Assembly: GCA_037013495.1 (NCBI GenBank)
Contig: CM072803.1
Coordinates: 23,655,001-23,719,000 of the forward strand
Source: Hippophae tibetana
Taxonomy: Eukaryota; Streptophyta; Magnoliopsida; Rosales; Elaeagnaceae
Direction: 5' to 3'
Length of the DNA stretch: 64,000 nt
Positions 24,397 to 36,609 of this stretch are shown here, piece by piece. Every line of letters starts with the position of its first letter. The stretch's first letter is position 1. A model generated the notes under the pieces. The model made no database searches and had not been told where the DNA came from. It was given only the letters and a program-made list of their open reading frames with translations. A program made the position numbers and the translations under genes.

Positions 24397-25850
24397 AATC
24401 ATAAATTCTAACAATTATACCAATTTATTGAATAAATAATTTTTTATTATTATTCAGCCTCATTTCGAGTTTGTATATTTCGAATCAAATTATTGTACTT
24501 TTAATTTAAAAAATTAAATAAAAATATATTATTTTAATTATATATAATTTAATAAATTTATTCATTTATTTGTATCGTCTTTAATTTAATAGATAAAATA
24601 ATATTAAAATATTAATATAATGAAATAATTTTAAATTATTATGTAAGATATTGTTTGATCTATTTATGAATGAATTGAAATAGATTATGTGATATTTTGT
24701 TCGAATTGATTTTATATTGTATTATAAAAAAATATATTTAAAATTATTAAGATATAGATAAAAATCTAGGTAAAAAATCCACATTATATCAAAATATAAA
24801 TATAATGGATAGATTATATTCTTCATTTATTAAAATAAATAAAAAATCAAATCTAAAATATAGAACTCTGACAATAAATATTTTTTTATAATAAACATCA
24901 ACAATAAAGATGGAAGAGAATAATTAATTTTATTTTTAATATCCAATTGAAATCTCATCGTAATTTAACGAGGATAAAGGAGGTAGCTTGGTCTGACGTG
25001 AGTTAAGGCCCCCATTGTACTATTTTGCCACGTTGGATAAGAAAAGTATCAATCAGAATGTTCCAAGTGGCACAAGAATAGGAAAAAAAAGTCTTAAATT
25101 ATTGGTGCGACAGGTTATTGATTAGTGATTGATGTTAATATGACATGATAATTAATATATATATAAATATATATTTTCCAACTAAATCAGCCTAGTGTTA
25201 AAAAATATTTATCATTCAATTTTGATTATATTAACTTCTAATTATTTTATATAATAATAATAATATTAATATATAAAACCTAAGTAGTTATAAATAAAAA
25301 ATATATATATATATATATATATAATTTTATACGTAAGTATCATCATTGCATCTCTATTATGTTATTTAATATGAAATCAATCCAAAATTAACCAAAATTT
25401 TAACACATAATAATTATGATTAATGATAAAAGATTAATATATGTTTCAAATATTTCATCATGCTTCAATCTAGGTGACATAATAAAATATTATATTTGAT
25501 ATATCAATACTTTAAAAGAATTTGGTGATATTGAGTGTTTAAGTCCGCCATCTAACCAACACCTTTTAATTGAATTCAGACAATAGCTTTGTGTTTAGAC
25601 ATTATTTGTATGCCAACAAGTCAAACAATAATGATGATTTTTACATGTTCCGTGTTTTCTTTGAAATTTTAATTCACAAATAGTTAGGTACCTCATCTAA
25701 AACCCCTTTAATTGCTCTTTCAATCTTATGTTTAATACTACATACCCACAATCAGCTTACAACTTTGGATTCGGGTTTCTATGAAAGTATTTGATTAATT
25801 TAAATATATAATTATTATAACAAAATTACAATAAGTAACATATCGATCAA
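21202..25850. other. AT-rich intergenic region
   Basis: About 4.6 kb with no supported gene. ORFs at 24167-24439 (+) and 24172-24414 (-) read mainly as alternating Y and I because they run through a (TA)n tract. Other (TA)n tracts lie near 22355, 22865 and 25302. Confidence 0.6.
24334..24394. repeat. (TA)n microsatellite, about 30 units
   Basis: An uninterrupted AT dinucleotide run of about 61 bp, the longest in the window. Such tracts are highly variable in length within species. Confidence 0.95.
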
Positions 25851-25854
25851 AAAA

Positions 25855-26283
25855 ATTCTAATTTCATTATATTTACAAGTTATTAACAACGTTTCTTTTT
25901 TTAAGGAATTAAATTATGAATTTCTATAAGATATTAGAGTTGGTTTTTTGGTTTTTCTAATTTCATTATATTTACAAGTTATTAACAACGCTTCTTTTTT
26001 TAAGGAATTAAATTATGAATTTCTATAAGATATTAGAGTTGGTTTTTTGAATTTCTATAAGATATTAGAGTTGGTTTTTTGGTTTTACATCGGTGTCCAA
26101 GAACTTGAGGGTATACTCACCCTTAGGGTTATCTATCCGAATCACCGACTAACGTGGAGAGAAACTATTAAATCACATATTAGTTAAAGACTATAATTTC
26201 GTTGCACTTATATCTAATTGGTAACTGTAAGAACTCATTTATGTAAGAACTCATTTAGATGAGGTTAGATCATGAATTTTTAA
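25855..26283 (+). mobile_element. Decayed TRIM-like miniature retroelement with duplicated LTR end
   Basis: The segment at about 26166-26283 aligns loosely with the LTR of the intact TRIM at 27052-27402: 'ttaaatcacatat', then 'gttgcacttat', then 'gaggttagatcatgaattt'. To its left, 'atgaatttctataagatatt' followed by 'agagttgg' is an LTR end joined to a decayed TGGTATCAGAGC primer-binding site. That junction occurs three times through tandem duplication (period about 99 bp, then about 32 bp; 25862-26082). No clean target duplication remains. Confidence 0.6.
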
Positions 26284-27051
26284 AGAATCTATTCCCAAAA
26301 AATTAAACATATAAAATGAAAACAAAAACATAGAGAGAAGTAGTATTTAATCATGTTTGTATAGTAGGGAAACTTATACATTAAATTGAGTTATATCAAT
26401 ATTTTTAATTTAATTTAATTCATTTTACAATATATTTAAGTAATTGTTCATTTTATTATTTATTTTCTTAAATTTTATTTTCACATAAGGTAAAATTTCT
26501 ACACATTAATTTAGTTTTGCTTTATACAACCCTATTTAAAATTTTCACTTACTTGAACTTTACATTAAAAAATTTGCTTAATTCTTATAAATATGTTAAA
26601 ATTAGACCATTGATGTGTTGATTTCCTTATATGTTATAGCTACGGTTGTAATCTTTATTTCTTTTGTAACAAATTCAAAAGTTGGAATCACTTAAATGTT
26701 ATAAATAATGACTAACTTAATTGTGGCATTGTTAATGTTATTGTGGTTGTGTGATAAAGCTAACGCTTTTATGTTTAGTAACATAATACATCAAGCCTCT
26801 TATTTTTGTATCAAAACCCCCCCACTTTTGTACTGCAATTATTTTTAAATTCATAATACTACTAAAAGTTTTTGGACAGTATTGTAACAACCGAAACATC
26901 GATGGTATAAGTGTAATTTACTCATGTAGCAATTAATGCTATCTGCACTTGATTGAACAAAAGCCAATGGATATATGTAATTGGTTTTAACCTTATATAG
27001 AAACTGACGGAACATAGTATTATTATTTAGAGTATTTTTATATTTTATAAA

Positions 27052-27402
27052 TGTTGAAGTCGCACACGTAGAAAAAACATTAGATTTCTCGTACATTTAT
27101 AAATCAATCTATCATAACTCTTCATTTTTAAGAGTTCTTTTGAAGAAAATTAGTCTATGAATTTTTTCATGATATTAGAGTCAGGTGATTCGGTCGATAC
27201 CCGACCGATTAGTAGGAGATAGACCCTGCACCGATGTGAGGAGGAGGCACTTCATATCCCCGATTAGAAATCGATGTGAGAGGGAGTGTTGAAGTCACAC
27301 ATCGAAAGAGTATTGAGTTTCTGGTGCACTTATAAAAAATCTATGGTAACCCTTCTTCTTTTAAGAGTTTTTTTAGAGGGAGTTAGGTTATGAATTTCTT
27401 CA
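27052..27402 (+). mobile_element. TRIM (terminal-repeat retrotransposon in miniature), structurally complete, 351 bp
   Basis: The left LTR is 27052-27169 (118 bp) and the right LTR is 27287-27402 (116 bp). Both begin TGTTGAAGTC and end in CA. The left LTR is followed at once by TGATATTAGAGTCAGG, a mutated version of the Met-tRNA primer site TGGTATCAGAGCC. The right LTR is preceded by the purine tract GTGAGAGGGAG. The 5-bp target duplication ATAAA is perfect (27047-27051 and 27403-27407). The internal part is only about 117 bp and codes for nothing, so the element must have been moved by proteins of another LTR element. Confidence 0.88.
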
Positions 27403-27409
27403 ATAAATT

Positions 27410-30400
27410 GTAACATAAATATAAATAATACATAATTATTAATAGTTTTATATGTTCAACATGTAGTAATTATTTTTTATTAGTTATTATAATAAAATTT
27501 ATTATTAAATCAGATGTCCAGGTATAATAAATAAAATAATACTAATTTAGTGTAAGAAAAGAAGAAGATATTTTCATTTATATTATCCAATTTTTCTACC
27601 ACCCAATTTATGAATTCTATCTCAACTTTATAAGCTCATTAAAAGCTGAGTGAACCAGTATTTATTATTCAATTATCTTCTACCAGTCAAATTGTGAATG
27701 TATTTCAATTTGATATGAATAGAAAGCGTAGTCTGTTTGAGGTACATATTGGCTTAGCCATCTAGAGAAGACAAATTTTAGTGCAGAAGCAAATTTCAAT
27801 TATAGTGTATTGGTCATCTGCCAAACTGCCTTGTCTAAGCAATACATAATTTTGATAACTTAATATATAATTAACTAAAAGAAAACAAGCACAAAGGTCA
27901 CATAAAAGCCAAAATTAATAAAAAACTTAAAAAGACAATTATATGTTTCAATAATATTCGTAGGTACAAAACAATTATGAGAGAGAGAAAAGTAGAGGAT
28001 TGTGTTGAGAAATCCATATTTTATCATGAATATTCTGATAGATCAAAATGGTGAAAAGTTGTTTGAAAGTATCTAAATTCTAATAATATTTTACTTACAA
28101 ACTTTATCCAATTAACTAATTATGTTGTATAGTTGGACTTTTATATCAGTGAACCTGATAAAGACTCAACTTATTCTTTTAATTTTTCACTTATTAATTA
28201 TAAAACTCAAAGATGATTGATGTCTATTTTTATAAACATTAAATAAAATAATTTTTATGAATTTTAAAAATAAAACAAATTATTATAATCTCGAACCAAC
28301 TTGAGAGAGATCGATGATATTTGATCATTTTATGTTTAAAATTAGTAACATGACGATGAAGTTTATAAGAAATTTTAAAATGATAAATTATGTTTGATTG
28401 TAATTCTCTATTATGTAATAAAATATATATTTTGTGTTCTATTTATATTTATGTTGTGTAAAAATGTGAATGTATTTATTCATAATTATCTTTTAGGATA
28501 ATTAAGGAATAATTATGAATTATTTATTTCTATTGAAATTATCTTCTGATAATGTTTATTCAACCGTTTTTGAGTTTTATCCATAAGTTTTTTAAGTGAC
28601 CACTCTTTATTTGTCATATGTGATGTATTAAATTACACTCAATATTAATCACTCAAATCATATTTCATATCAATTAAAAAAATTAATTAATTAATATAAA
28701 TTATTTTTAAGTAAAAAATGTATATTAAATTTAATAAAGTCAATTATAATTCATGTAGAATTTATTTATTAGATAATAAAAATATTAATTAAATAAATTA
28801 ATACATGTTATATTTAACTTATTTATTAAATAAAATTATATAATTATTGTTAATATCATGATAAATCACTATTATTTATATTATATTTAAATTCTCTTAC
28901 TTATAAAAGAAAGAGATATTTATGCAAATTTTTTTATTAAATAAAAAAATATTATACAGATAGGACTTGAATTTGTTTTTATAATTATACGAGTGAAGAG
29001 TTATACATGTTCGAATGATAGGTCAATGTTAAGTTAATGTTTTATATTTGTTTATCAATAAAATAACTACTTATGTAAAAAACATGAAAATAATTTTTTT
29101 TATGAAAGATGGTAAATAAAAAAAACAGTTAAATCAATATTTTATCATATTAATTATGTTATATATATATATATATATAATGTATGAATAATTTGATAAA
29201 ATATTGGAAATATTTATTTTGTTATAATTATGTCTATAATATATTTATATTATTAATACAATTATATTTTTTATATTTATAAATATAGTACAATAAATTA
29301 GAATTTTAAATATTTTTTTGAATTACCATTACGAAGATAAATCATAATTAACTCACCATTTATCCATCCAAGTAAAGATTTCCTTACACGTATCTTCTAA
29401 GAAACTTTCCAGATGATTTCATTTGCTTGCTTCAAATTCTATCACGTAACCATTTTGTAATTTTGGTTCAGCATTTGGAACCTGCTATGGGGATAGTTGG
29501 TAAGCAGGGAGCAGCTGAAAATACACACGTGACAAAATTGAAGAGAATGAACTGGCAATTTGTCTTGTATGCTTATCTCATCATTATAATTAATATTATA
29601 ATTTTTTATTAAATATAATTATATATATTGAATTGTATTTATAAATAATTTTATACTATATCATTGACAATTTATAATAAATAATTTTCTTAAATCACAA
29701 ATTCAAACTACCTACATTTAATGTTAGATTGAAAAAGAAAGAGAAAAAAAAGACTTTTTTGACATCGCGTCAATGGAAGATTGAACGAGTTCGGATATCA
29801 TACATTTAGGAGAATTATTCTCCGTATTAGGCTGCATAGATATTAGCTGAGGATGCCTAATCTACTTCAGATATAAATAGCTGGATTTATCCATTAAGTA
29901 AAATAAAATTTAATATATATATATATATATATATATTAAATTTCTTAAATGATAATGAGATTTATCTATCCGTATTTTAAATATCTCATATTATTAAAAT
30001 AATTTATTTTAATATTTTAATTTAAATATTAGTATTATATCTATCATTATTTAATAATAATTAATTTTTAATCTAAAATATACTTTTTACTTCTTAACAA
30101 TGAATTTTACTTTTTATTTCATGAAAATTAATTAAAATTGAATATTTTTTAATAAAAATTGGGTTCAATACTTTCTACTAAAAATTACGAAAAAATAAAA
30201 ATTATTAAATTTCTACTTTTAAAAAACAAATAGTATAAATAAATAATAAAAATCATAACATTTGAACAATTTTATTTAAATATGATGAAAATATTTTTTA
30301 TGACTAACTTACGATAATAACGATAAAAATATTTTTCATTAATAATTAACTAAAAATATTTGTAATATTGATCCTGTAACAAAAAAGCTTCTAAAATTCA

Positions 30401-31498
30401 TAAATTTTTCACTTATTTTAACTCTAATTAATTGCTAAAAAAATCATTCATATAAATATCAAAATAGTATTTTAGGTAAAAATATTAGTTATTATTTTTA
30501 AAAAATAAAAAATTATTACTATTAAAACAAAATATTATAATAATATAAAATATTTAAAATATCAATATATTAACTGAAATAAGTAACATATAAAATAGTA
30601 TTTTAGGTATAAAAAATTAATTATTATTTAAAAAAATTAAAAAATTATTAATATTATAACAAAATATTATATTAATGTAAAATATTTAAAATATCAATAT
30701 ATTAATTAAAATAAGTAACATATCTTAATATTTATAATAAATTTGTAATATATCATAATATTTAAACAAAAAAGTATCTATTTATATACTTAGTGATATT
30801 AATATAAAAATATTTTATTAATAATAATTATATTAAAAATAAAATAAATATTTAATTTAATTTTATTATGATAATAAAAAAAATTATTAAAAATATTTAA
30901 TACATATAAAATTTTAAATTATATATTATAAATTTCTAGATAAAACTAATTATATATATTTTAAATAATAATTGTTATTAATTATTGTAATTTGACTGTT
31001 AATTATTAGATATTGATATTTTTATTTTTTATGAATTAAACTTAAAATATTAGTAGTATGCTAACTTTTTTTTTTGGGTAATAGTAATACTATTATAATT
31101 TTAATTACATAGAATTTAGTATATATATATATATATAATTATTTAATATTTTAATAAGTTATATGTGAAGCAGATATTTATGACAAGTAAACTTTAAAAG
31201 GTACATATACATCGTTCTCTTTCTTAGTTGGTGCTTATCCATATTTTACTACTACTAAGTATTAAAAAAAAAAAAAATTGCAAAGGAAAAACTAGCTGTT
31301 ATGGAAGATGTATCAATATCTTTTATTTCCATAGCTTCAGGATTCACCTTCATCTGCACTATCCACCCATAAAACCTTTATTTTCAACAGCAAAAAAAAT
31401 CTCATTTTTCATGTTTATTTCAAAATTCAAAATCTGTTGAATTTTCAAAAAGAAGGGCTGCTTTTTATGTATATATATCTGGTTCTTCCTCTTCGACT
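27410..31498. other. AT-rich intergenic region upstream of the TPS gene
   Basis: No gene supported. A 61-codon ORF at 29427-29612 is somewhat less AT-rich but matches nothing I know. (TA)n tracts lie near 29160, 29913 and 31117. The last few hundred bases contain the TPS promoter and leader. A 70-codon upstream ORF (31228-31440) ends 58 bp before the TPS start, and whether it is transcribed is not visible. Confidence 0.5.
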
Positions 31499-34400
31499 AT
31501 GCTATCGAGATCTTCATTGGACCTGTTGAATTTAGTCTCCATTGAGGCTTTTCAGGACACGAGTCAAATCCCAAGAGTCATGACCGTGCCTGGAGTAATA
31601 TCCGACTTTGAAGCCGATGAAAAAAATAACAACTCCACCAACTCATACGTTGTTTCCTCTGTTACACAAGAACGTAGAATCATCGTTGCCAACCAGTTAC
31701 CAATACTAGCTTTCCGAGACAAAGTGGTTCAAAAATGGTGCTTTGAATTCGATAAAGATAGCCTTGTTTTGCAACTCAAAGATGGGTTTGGCTCTGGCGT
31801 TGAGGTCTTGTATGTGGGTTGTTTAAAAACAGAGATCGATGTTTCAGAGCAAGAAGAAATTTCCCAACTTTTGCTCGAAAAGTTTAGGTGTGTTCCTGTC
31901 TTCTTATCTGGGGAAACGCAGAACAAATTTTATCATGGTTTTTGTAAGCATTATCTTTGGCCTTTGTTTCACTATATGTTGCCTTTAACACCGAGTCATG
32001 GAGCAAGATTCGACCGAACTCAGTGGCTCGCTTATGTCTCAGCAAACAAGGCCTTTGCTGATAGAATCATGGAGGTTATAAATCCAGATGAAGATTACGT
32101 TTGGATCCACGATTATCATCTTATGATTCTTCCCACCTTCTTAAGAAAACGATTCCATCGAGTTAAGCTTGGATTCTTTTTACACAGTCCATTTCCTTCC
32201 TCTGAAATTTACAGAGCTTTACCTGTACGTTTTGAGATTCTTCAAGCTTTGTTGAATTGTGATCTTGTTGGGTTTCACACATTTGATTATGCCAGACACT
32301 TTTTGTCTAGTTGTAGTCGAATGTTAGGCTTGGATTATGAGTCCAAAAGGGGTTACATCGGATTGGAGTATTATGGTCGGAATGTTAGTATTAAGATTGC
32401 ACCGGCTGGGATCCATATGGGTCAACTTGAATTAATTTTGAGCCTTACAGATACAGCCCAGCGAGTAAGAGAATTGAAAAATCAATTTGAGGGCAAAACT
32501 GTGATTGTAGGTGTGGATGATATGGATTTGTTTAAAGGTATTAGCTTGAAGTTTCTAGCAATGGATCTTCTATTGGAACAACACCCAGAATTGATAGGAA
32601 AGGTAGTTTTAGTTCAGATTACCAATCCAGCAAGAAGTAGAGGTAAAGATGTTCAGGATCTTCAGGAGGAAACTAACGCTATTGCAAGAGAAATAAATCT
32701 GAAATATGATAGATTTGGTTATCAGCCTATAATTTTCATTAAAGGTCCTGTGACAACACAAGAAAAGTATGTGTATTATGCTATTTCTGAGTGTTGTATT
32801 GTGAATGCTGTAAGAGATGGAATGAATTTGGTGCCTTATAAGTATACTATATGCCGTCAGGGGAGTCCTGTTTTGGATAAAGCATTGGGGATTAATGAGG
32901 CTGCTAAGCCTAAAAAAAGTTTGATCATTGTGTCTGAATTCATTGGTTGCTCACCCTCCCTTAGCGGAGCAATTCGTGTCAATCCGTGGAACATTGATGC
33001 CGTATGTGATGCCATGAATTTAGCTGTCACAATGTGTGATGCTGATAAACAACTGCGTCATGAGAAGCATTTTAAGTACATTAGCTCTCATGATATTTTG
33101 TATTGGGCTCGTAGTTTCGATCAAGACCTTGAGAGAGCTTGTAGGGAGCATTACATGAAGAGGTGTTGGGGTATTGGGTTTGGTTTGGGATTTAGAGTTG
33201 TGGCTTTGGATCCGAACTTTAGAAAGCTTTCCTTGGATGATATTATTTCTGCATATGGAAATACTTATAGCAGATTGATCTTATTGGACTATGATGGCAC
33301 AATGATGCCGCAAACTTCAGTGGACAAAACTCCAAGTAAAGAAATTATTTCGGTGTTGAATTGTTTGTCCAATGATCCCAAAAACATTGTCTTCATCGTG
33401 AGTGGCCGGGGAAAGGATTCTCTCAGTAATTGGTTTTCTCCATGTGTGAAATTAGGTATTTCTGCAGAACATGGTTACTTTACCAGGTAATGTTCAATGC
33501 TTTGTATATGTAGTTTAAATATAAATGATTTTTATTTGATTCTTTTTGTTGAGTTTTGTTTTTCTTCTTGGTCTAGGTGGACTAAGGATTCTCTTTGGGA
33601 CACTTGTTCGTTGACGATGGATTTCGATTGGAAAAATATTGCGTTACCTGTAATGGAGCTTTACACAGAAGCAACTGATGGGTCTTTTATAGAACAAAAA
33701 GAAAGTGCGTTGGTGTGGCATTATCAAGATGCTGATCCTCATCTTGGATTATGCCAGGCAAAAGAACTTCTTGATCACCTTGAGAACGTGCTTGCTAATG
33801 AGCCGGTAGTGGTTAAAAGAGGTCAACATATTGTTGAAGTAAAACCGCAGGTATGTTGTAGTTTGAAACTTCTGAAAATCTACAAGTACTTCAAAAACAG
33901 TCATTGATAGATTTTCAAACAGAGACATATGTCACCACAGTACGTTAGCTATTGCAATTGAAGTACGTCTAACTATTTATTTGAGTAGTTTGGATAACAA
34001 ATTTTAAAAAAGTAATATCACAATTACAAATGATCAATTTTTCTTTTTTAAAATTTTTATTTTAAAAAACCGTTTCAACAATTATTTATGTTTTAACTAT
34101 TTTTATCAAATGTAGATGAAAAAATAAAATATGATTTTTTTTTTAAAATAGCTTCTGTACTTAAGTTGAATGTCATTAAATTGCTCACGAAAATAGTTAA
34201 TGGACCTAAATGTTTCAATTTTAAAAAGCTAGTAGAACAATGCCTCCCCCACCAAATATTAGGAAACTAAGGACCAATTTTATTTTTATTTTTAAAAAGA
34301 GTGGTAAGGAAATGGAAATTGTGGAAGATGTTTGTTAGATTAGGAAGGCGAAGAAGAACAGTATTTTGCTAACTCGAAGTACATTAGATGTTATGCCTGT

Positions 34401-34902
34401 AAAATAGGAGTGAAAAAGATTGCAATTGCAGAATAATATATGGTTCACTCAACATAAAGATATGTTTTGATAATGTGGAAAATGCTTTGTAGAGCTGTGC
34501 AATGAATGAGTTGCAAACTTAATGGACTTCAATTTGTGTGCATTTCCATGGTAGTATTTGGCTGACTATGGTGAGCTATTGCAGGGTGTAAGCAAAGGTA
34601 TAGTTGTGGAGAATCTCATTTCAACCATTCGTACACGGGGGAAGTCACCGGATTTCGTATTGTGTGTGGGGGATGATCGTTCAGATGAAGATATGTTTGA
34701 AAGTATTGCACGCTCAATTTCAAACCCCTCCTTGCCAGCCATAGCAGAAGTATTTGCCTGTACTGTTGGTCAAAAACCAAGTACAGCTAAGTACTATCTC
34801 GACGTTTCATCAGAAGTCATTAAGTTACTTGAAGGACTTGCCACAGCCACAGCACCACCTAAGCCTATACAATTTAGTGATACATTTGAGGGATTCTTCT
34901 AG
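31499..34902 (+). CDS. TPS11: Class II trehalose-6-phosphate synthase/phosphatase-like protein, TPS11 type
   Basis: Three exons (31499-33486, 33577-33850, 34585-34902) give 859 aa, the usual size and exon layout of plant class II TPS. Residues from about 60 to 550 form a glycosyltransferase-20 domain: WIHDYHLM at 202, SPFPSSEIYR, NCDLVGFHTFDYARHFLS, GVDDMDLFKGISLK, VNAVRDGMNLVPYKY and SEFIGCSPSLSGAIRVNPW. Residues from about 590 form a HAD phosphatase domain with DYDGT (597-601), SGRGKDSL (635 on) and GDDRSDED (783-790) intact. Diagnostic matches to Arabidopsis TPS11 are WCFEFDKDSL, VQITNPARSRGKDVQD, CRQGSP and VALDPNFRKL. Class II proteins mostly lack measurable synthase activity and are thought to act in cytosolic sugar/T6P-SnRK1 signalling. 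Odd residues: Phe245 after LPVR (Asp in relatives), and Ala301/Ala303 where relatives have Leu/Val before GIHMG. Confidence 0.93.
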
Positions 34903-35215
34903 AACAATCTAACTGGTTATATATCAGGTTAAGTAGCTGAAAAAGGTGGTTACAGGCATAATAGCATCTTGGCCTTGCCTTTCTTCGGAGGGGGTTCATA
35001 CAATCTTGTACAGTCGATACTTACTTTTACAGGGTAATTTAAGGCTATACTTAGAATTTTACTGGTCAGTTTATCATGTTCTTTGTTCGAAGCTTCTGGT
35101 AAAATCAGTTTTACATGTTCTTTCATTCTGAATATGGCTGTCATTCTAAAGTAACACTCTAAATTAAACACACCTTTTCACCTGTCTTTTCAGCTCAATA
35201 TGTGAGCATTTCTAA
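34903..35215. other. 3' flank of the TPS gene
   Basis: Probably the 3' UTR and terminator region. Short ORFs on both strands (34946-35131, 34950-35171) are unsupported. Confidence 0.4.
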
Positions 35216-35217
35216 GA

Positions 35218-35790
35218 CTATCTCCAACCCTTATCACCACCATTTTTCACCAAAATTTTACTTATCTCCCACCCATAACATCGAACATTATACTAAAAGC
35301 ATATTCATTTTATTTTTCTTTTTAATTATTATTTTTTAATAATTATTATATTCAATTAATTAATTATGTATTATTATTAGTTATTTAATAATAATAAATT
35401 TAAAAATTATATTCTCAAGAAAAATTAAAAACTCACTAACTAAAATATTATATTTATTATATAAATTAAATATTACATTTAATTAAAAAATACAATTAAA
35501 AGTATATATCTATCAATATTTTTGGTCAATATTTTAATTATCTGGGAGGATACATAAATAATTTACTTGATTATTAATTTTTTTTTTAATTTATATTATA
35601 TTTTCAACTTTACTTTGTATCGGTAATTATTTTTATTAATTTTAATAATATTTTTAGAAAAATGGTGTTTAATAATATTGCACTAAATGAACAATATCGT
35701 GATAAATTGAACATGATACTGTTCGTTGCATCAAATTTTACCCTAAATTTGATGTTTTGGTGCAGGAAATACCTTTGGGAGATTCATGCG
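35218..35790. mobile_element. Probable PIF/Harbinger-like MITE
   Basis: The left end reads 'ctatctccaacccttatcac' then 'caccaaaattttac'. The right end reads 'aaattttaccctaaatttga' then 'tgttttggtgcaggaaatac' and 'tttgggagatt', so the ends are roughly complementary ('...atctcc.aa' with 'caccaaaa'). The middle is almost pure A/T. A 72-codon ORF at 35662-35880 spans the right end and is not credible. Ends are weakly defined, so confidence is modest. Confidence 0.4.
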
Positions 35791-36600
35791 GTGATTTTTC
35801 AAAATTGCGTCCTTATGGCATTTCAGTTAAGTGAGTCTTGGACCTTCTGTGGTCCTTATACTAAGAAGTCTCAAATTTAAGACATAATAGTTCCTGCATT
35901 AAATCTCTGATTCAATAAAATAACTAAAATTTATGTGGTCCTTATGTATAACTCTTAGTAAAAATATACTACTCTTTATTTACCATCAATAAAATTATAA
36001 TATGTATAAATGTAACTCTAATTATATTCACTGAATATTTATGAATATAGTTTTTAACACCATCTATCGCATGTTACTTGGTCCCCATGAATTAACTCCT
36101 GACTCCACGCCTGCTTTTCCAAGCACATGAACTAGCTGATGCAGGAGCTTCAGCACTCATGATACAATCGTCATGTAAAGTATATGCCTTTTAGCAGCTT
36201 AAAGCACAAGCTATTAGGCCTAAGTTAAATGTTATTTTTTTCTTACATTGGCCTATACAATTGAACTGTGGAGGCGGCTTAATCTGTTGGGATTCCCTGA
36301 TAACTCCCAATATTTGTGACTAGCTTTAATTGGAACAATTCTCCGGTCATTTTTTTTAATGTACATGCACATTTTTGCTAAAAAAAAATATACATCTTTG
36401 GTTGAAGGTTTACATTATACCTAGAGACCTTGCAATGCTTTTCTCTACAACTCATTCATTAATTGTCTGCAATTCTCCTCTTATAGCCTCCGAAAGAAAT
36501 CACATAAGATGACTTGTTTTTATCTTCTATATTTGATAACATATTTGAAAACTTAAAATGCCGGAATTACTAATAAAATTCAAGATGACACTAACCAAGC
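35791..36600. other. Intergenic, nothing recognised
   Basis: Mixed-composition DNA between a MITE and a copia remnant, without a coherent ORF. Confidence 0.4.
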
Positions 36601-36609
36601 AACAAGGTA

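Noticed and set aside
24167-24439. ORFs of 90 aa (+) and 80 aa (-)
   Set aside because: Both are carried by a (TA)n microsatellite that reads as alternating Ile and Tyr.
29427-29612. 61-aa + ORF with slightly higher GC
   Set aside because: No family resemblance, no splice partners and no neighbouring exon-like sequence.
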